DNA of 42,761 nucleotides from Desulfobacterales bacterium. GTDB taxonomy: Bacteria > Desulfobacterota > Desulfobacteria > Desulfobacterales > SpSt-501. Shown piece by piece: positions 40,280-42,761 of this stretch (positions within the stretch are counted from its first letter, which is position 1; every line of letters begins with the position of its first letter). The stretch lies in contig JAUQXK010000066.1 in assembly GCA_030834695.1 (NCBI GenBank), positions 1 to 42,761 on the forward strand, read 5' to 3'. The position numbers and the translations under genes are program-made. The notes below the pieces were generated by a model. The model was not told the DNA's origin and searched no databases. It was given only the letters and a program-made list of their open reading frames with translations.

Positions 40280-40882
40280 CTATCTGAGTTTTTCAAGCTC
40301 GGCGGCGATCGCTCGGCTCAAGTGACCGATCGCCCGGCTCTGAGCGCTCACCAGGTCCAAGTACTCCAGGCCGCTGACCTGCTCCTCGATCACGGACTGA
40401 TTCACCGCAATCTCCATTTTCCCTTTCTGTTCCTTGATGGTCCAGACGGCGTTCAGCCAGACACTGCTCCCGGGCAGCCCGTCAAACCGGTTAATGTTCA
40501 CGACCACCCGGACGTCCGGATCGATGGCCATGTCGTCGGTAGAGACGGTCGCACGCTTGCCTGTCAGAAGGCCATTGAGGTTTACCACCAGCACCCGTTT
40601 AATCTCATCCGCCAGCGCTCCCGCCCATCTATGAAAATCAGAAAAACTGATTTGCTGATCGTTCGTGCGGGTGGCGATCTGCGGCCGCTGGAGCAGGTCC
40701 GGAAGAATCACCGGCCCGACGGCCACGGTGAACGTGGGAACCGAAGCCGCCTTGGCTGACGGAGGCTGCAGCGGGGCCAAGGTGTAATACCTGGCAGGCG
40801 GGTTTGTTGCGCATCCGGCGAGCACGAGGCCCAGCATTCCAATGCCTAAAGCGAATTTGACAACACATCTCACTGCGTTCAT
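40280..40882 (-). CDS. pqiC: PqiC-like ABC-type transport auxiliary lipoprotein
   Basis: 200 aa with lipobox LVLAGC (Cys24), then the ABC-trans-aux (DUF330) domain: RYYTLAP, VAVGPVILPDLLQRPQIATR, and FHRWAGALADEIKRVL. In E. coli PqiC forms an outer-membrane-anchored ring that contacts the PqiB tube. Start overlaps the pqiB stop by four bases, so the genes are translationally coupled. Confidence 0.93.
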   Translation of the reverse strand: MNAVRCVVKFALGIGMLGLVLAGCATNPPARYYTLAPLQPPSAKAASVPTFTVAVGPVILPDLLQRPQIATRTNDQQISFSDFHRWAGALADEIKRVLVVNLNGLLTGKRATVSTDDMAIDPDVRVVVNINRFDGLPGSSVWLNAVWTIKEQKGKMEIAVNQSVIEEQVSGLEYLDLVSAQSRAIGHLSRAIAAELEKLR

Positions 40883-42558
40883 TTTTCTGATCCTTTCCCT
40901 CTCAAGAGCGATTCCGGATGAGCTTCGAGAAATTCCGTCAACAGCCGCAGGGAGCGCGCGGCCCCGGCGATTTCGTCCAGCGCCGCTTTCACCCGGTATT
41001 GCTGGGGGGAGTCCGCCGCCAGCGAGCTTTCGGCGGCGGCGAGCGAACGCTGCGCCTGCTGCAGAGTGGCCGTGACCTCGGGTGCTGTCCGCGTGCGGAG
41101 CTCGACCGTAAACGCCTGGAGTTCTTTGACGGCGGCGTTCAGGGACTTCACGGTTTCGAGCAGCTCCGGCGAGTTGACGATGCGCTTGGCGCCCTGCATG
41201 GTGTCCCGCAGGTCGTTTCCGATCTGCTCGATGGGGATCTTGTCAATTTTGGCGACCAGCTGGGTCACCTTCGAACCGATCTCCTCCAACTGGGTCGGTG
41301 TCGTCGGGAATTCCGGGTATCCGTATCTTCCCCCTCGCACCATCTTGGCAGGTTTGGCGTCCGGGAATAAATCTATCGCGATATACAGCTGGCCGGTTAA
41401 GAGATTCCCCGTACGCAGCTGGGCGCGGAACCCTCTCTCGATGAGATGGTCGACTAAGGTTTCCCGAGTCACCCCGTCCGGCAGCTGGCCGATGAATGAA
41501 ATTCGTTCCGGTTCCGCTGCGATGATCACTGGAATTTTGGCTTTATTCAATTTGAGGTCAAATTCCGGTTTGATGTCAATTACTTGTCCGATCGGGATTC
41601 CCCGGAATTCAACCGGTGCGCCAACACCTAGTCCTCTGACCGATTCGTCGAAGAACAGAACATAATGATTCTTGACGCTGTAAATCTTTTGTTTGGCGGC
41701 TTCGTGACTCGGAAAAAGCTTGAAGGTTGAGTCTTCCGGGGCTTCCTTCTCCCGCCCGGGGTCGCCGTCGATCGAGTCGAAGGCGATGCCTCCGACCAGG
41801 ATGGTGACCAACGACTCGGTTTCCAACGTGATGCCGGTGGCATCGAGTTTTAAGTCCACACCGCTTGCGCTCCAGAACCGCGTGCTGTTCCGGACAAACA
41901 GGTGGTAGGGGGCATTCACGAAAACCTTGGAGATGATCTTCGTGCCGTCCTCGCTGAGGTTGTAGGCCACGACCTCCCCGGCCCGGATCTGCCGGTAGTA
42001 GATCGGCGCCCCGACCTCAAGGGAACCTCTGCGCTCCGATTCGAGGATGAAATGCCTTCCCGGAAGCCCGGTCGTAACGATAGGCGGCTCCTCCAGCCCC
42101 TGGAAGGAGGTGGCGGGTTTTCCCTTTTTCCCCGGGTCCACATCGATGTACGCACCTGAGAAGACCGTTCCCAGTCCGTGGATGGCACTGGCCGAAACGC
42201 GGGCGCGGACCACCCAGAAACGAGTGTTCTCTGAAAGGAAACTCTCCGCCTCCTTGACGAGCTGCGCCTTGGCTACCACGTGCGACAGGTCCTTGCCGAG
42301 GTGGACTTCCTCGACGACCCCGATTTCCACATCCTTGAATTTGATTTTGGTCTTTCCGGCTTCCAACCCATCTGCCGATTTGAAGGTGATGGTGATCACC
42401 GGGCCTTTTTCCGTCAGGGCCTTCACCACCAGCCATCCGCCGATCAAGACTGCCACCAACGGCACGAGCCATACCAGCGAAAAGCGCCGCCTGTCGGTCT
42501 TGACGGCTGTAGCGGGAACTTCCGGAAAGCCGGCGTCCGACGGATGTTGATTATTCAT
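40879..42558 (-). CDS. pqiB: PqiB, MCE-domain intermembrane transport protein
   Basis: 559 aa with one N-terminal membrane helix (about 27-46) and three MCE domains in series. Their pore-type starts are visible: ITFKSADGLEAGKTKI (about 56-71), SLEVGAPIYYRQI (about 178-190), and DESVRGLGVGAPVEF near residues 300-320. A long C-terminal helical part (about 430-540) should form the coiled-coil needle reaching the outer membrane. PqiB hexamers carry lipids across the periplasm. The ATG at 42558 has AGGAGA upstream and overlaps the pqiA stop. Confidence 0.95.
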   Translation of the reverse strand: MNNQHPSDAGFPEVPATAVKTDRRRFSLVWLVPLVAVLIGGWLVVKALTEKGPVITITFKSADGLEAGKTKIKFKDVEIGVVEEVHLGKDLSHVVAKAQLVKEAESFLSENTRFWVVRARVSASAIHGLGTVFSGAYIDVDPGKKGKPATSFQGLEEPPIVTTGLPGRHFILESERRGSLEVGAPIYYRQIRAGEVVAYNLSEDGTKIISKVFVNAPYHLFVRNSTRFWSASGVDLKLDATGITLETESLVTILVGGIAFDSIDGDPGREKEAPEDSTFKLFPSHEAAKQKIYSVKNHYVLFFDESVRGLGVGAPVEFRGIPIGQVIDIKPEFDLKLNKAKIPVIIAAEPERISFIGQLPDGVTRETLVDHLIERGFRAQLRTGNLLTGQLYIAIDLFPDAKPAKMVRGGRYGYPEFPTTPTQLEEIGSKVTQLVAKIDKIPIEQIGNDLRDTMQGAKRIVNSPELLETVKSLNAAVKELQAFTVELRTRTAPEVTATLQQAQRSLAAAESSLAADSPQQYRVKAALDEIAGAARSLRLLTEFLEAHPESLLRGKGSEK

Positions 42559-42761
42559 GTCTCTTCTCCTTTGCATCCCATATCAAGCGGGGGTCGAAGC
42601 TCATGGCGGCCACCATGGTGATGACCACCACGGCGGCGAAGTGCAGGGCGGCCGGTCCGGCCTGGATCGTGGCCAGGGCCCCGAGATTCACCAAAGCCAC
42701 CAGGATGGTGACCACGAATATGTCCAGCATGGACCAGCGACCGACCGCCTCGGTGATGAGG
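42551..42761 (-). CDS. pqiA: PqiA membrane protein (C-terminal part, cut by window edge)
   Basis: The last 69 codons of a gene that begins beyond the window. GRWSMLDIFVV, an Ala/Val-rich helix and FAAVVVITMVAAMSFDPRL plus a short IWD are the hallmark PqiA C-terminus. The TAA at 42553-42551 lies inside the pqiB start region, so the genes overlap. PqiA is the inner-membrane partner of PqiB. The order pqiA-pqiB-pqiC is that of E. coli. Confidence 0.93.
   Translation of the reverse strand, partial: LITEAVGRWSMLDIFVVTILVALVNLGALATIQAGPAALHFAAVVVITMVAAMSFDPRLIWDAKEKRHE

Overview
The window looks like chromosomal DNA of an anaerobic, GC-rich (roughly 58-60% by eye) Desulfobacterota-type bacterium. 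The evidence is gene content: a selenocysteine-containing periplasmic formate dehydrogenase of the Desulfovibrio FdhAB type, a GTP-type PEP carboxykinase, a DUF2148 ferredoxin-like protein, a TAXI/TRAP transporter, arsenite methylation genes, and many small palindromic intergenic repeats. Genus cannot be set from the sequence alone. There are no rRNA or tRNA genes, IS elements, phage genes or CRISPR arrays.

Layout. 109-2465: a transglutaminase-fold protein and an ArsN2 acetyltransferase (+), convergent with an AbrB-like gene and arsM (-); the arsM promoter is covered by a palindromic operator. 2644-4809: a secreted SRPBCC-like protein and a 504-aa lipoprotein of unknown family. 5107-8819: Rieske protein, ethylbenzene-dehydrogenase-type haem protein, cytochrome b, and a second such haem protein, closed by a strong terminator; this looks like a quinol-oxidising bc-type complex without cytochrome c1. 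8898-11026 (-): NTF2-like, DUF1232 and cation/proton antiporter genes. 11334-18114 (-): TAXI binding protein, fused TRAP permease, a three-subunit HcnABC/LhpBEF-like amino-acid dehydrogenase, and an EamA exporter, divergent from an Asp/Glu-racemase-family gene. 19104-22771: DUF2148 protein, DmeF-type metal exporter, PEP carboxykinase.

22958-27725 (-): fdhA (UGA = Sec191, with a SECIS-like hairpin just downstream), fdhB and fdhE, behind a good sigma-70 promoter. 28128-35284 (-): a tightly packed seven-gene operon of branched-chain-type binding lipoprotein, membrane histidine kinase with a Cys cluster inside its HAMP region, receiver-STAS fusion, TlpA-like thioredoxin, tandem-GAF/membrane/degenerate-rhodanese protein, MauE/DoxX-like membrane protein with a CGC motif, and a small lipoprotein. 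The parts suggest a ligand-sensing phosphorelay tied to envelope thiol chemistry, and I know of no described system with this composition. 35574-36898: a cupin gene and a RES-Xre toxin-antitoxin pair with a repeated operator. 37627-42761 (-): a SulP transporter, then pqiA (partial)-pqiB-pqiC and a DUF4410 lipoprotein, a lipid-transport operon of the cell envelope.

The most interesting parts are the unusual bc-type cluster with CX3CH motifs, the seven-gene sensory/thiol operon, and a pair of about 125-bp inverted-repeat elements whose ends fall exactly on stop codons of two unrelated genes.
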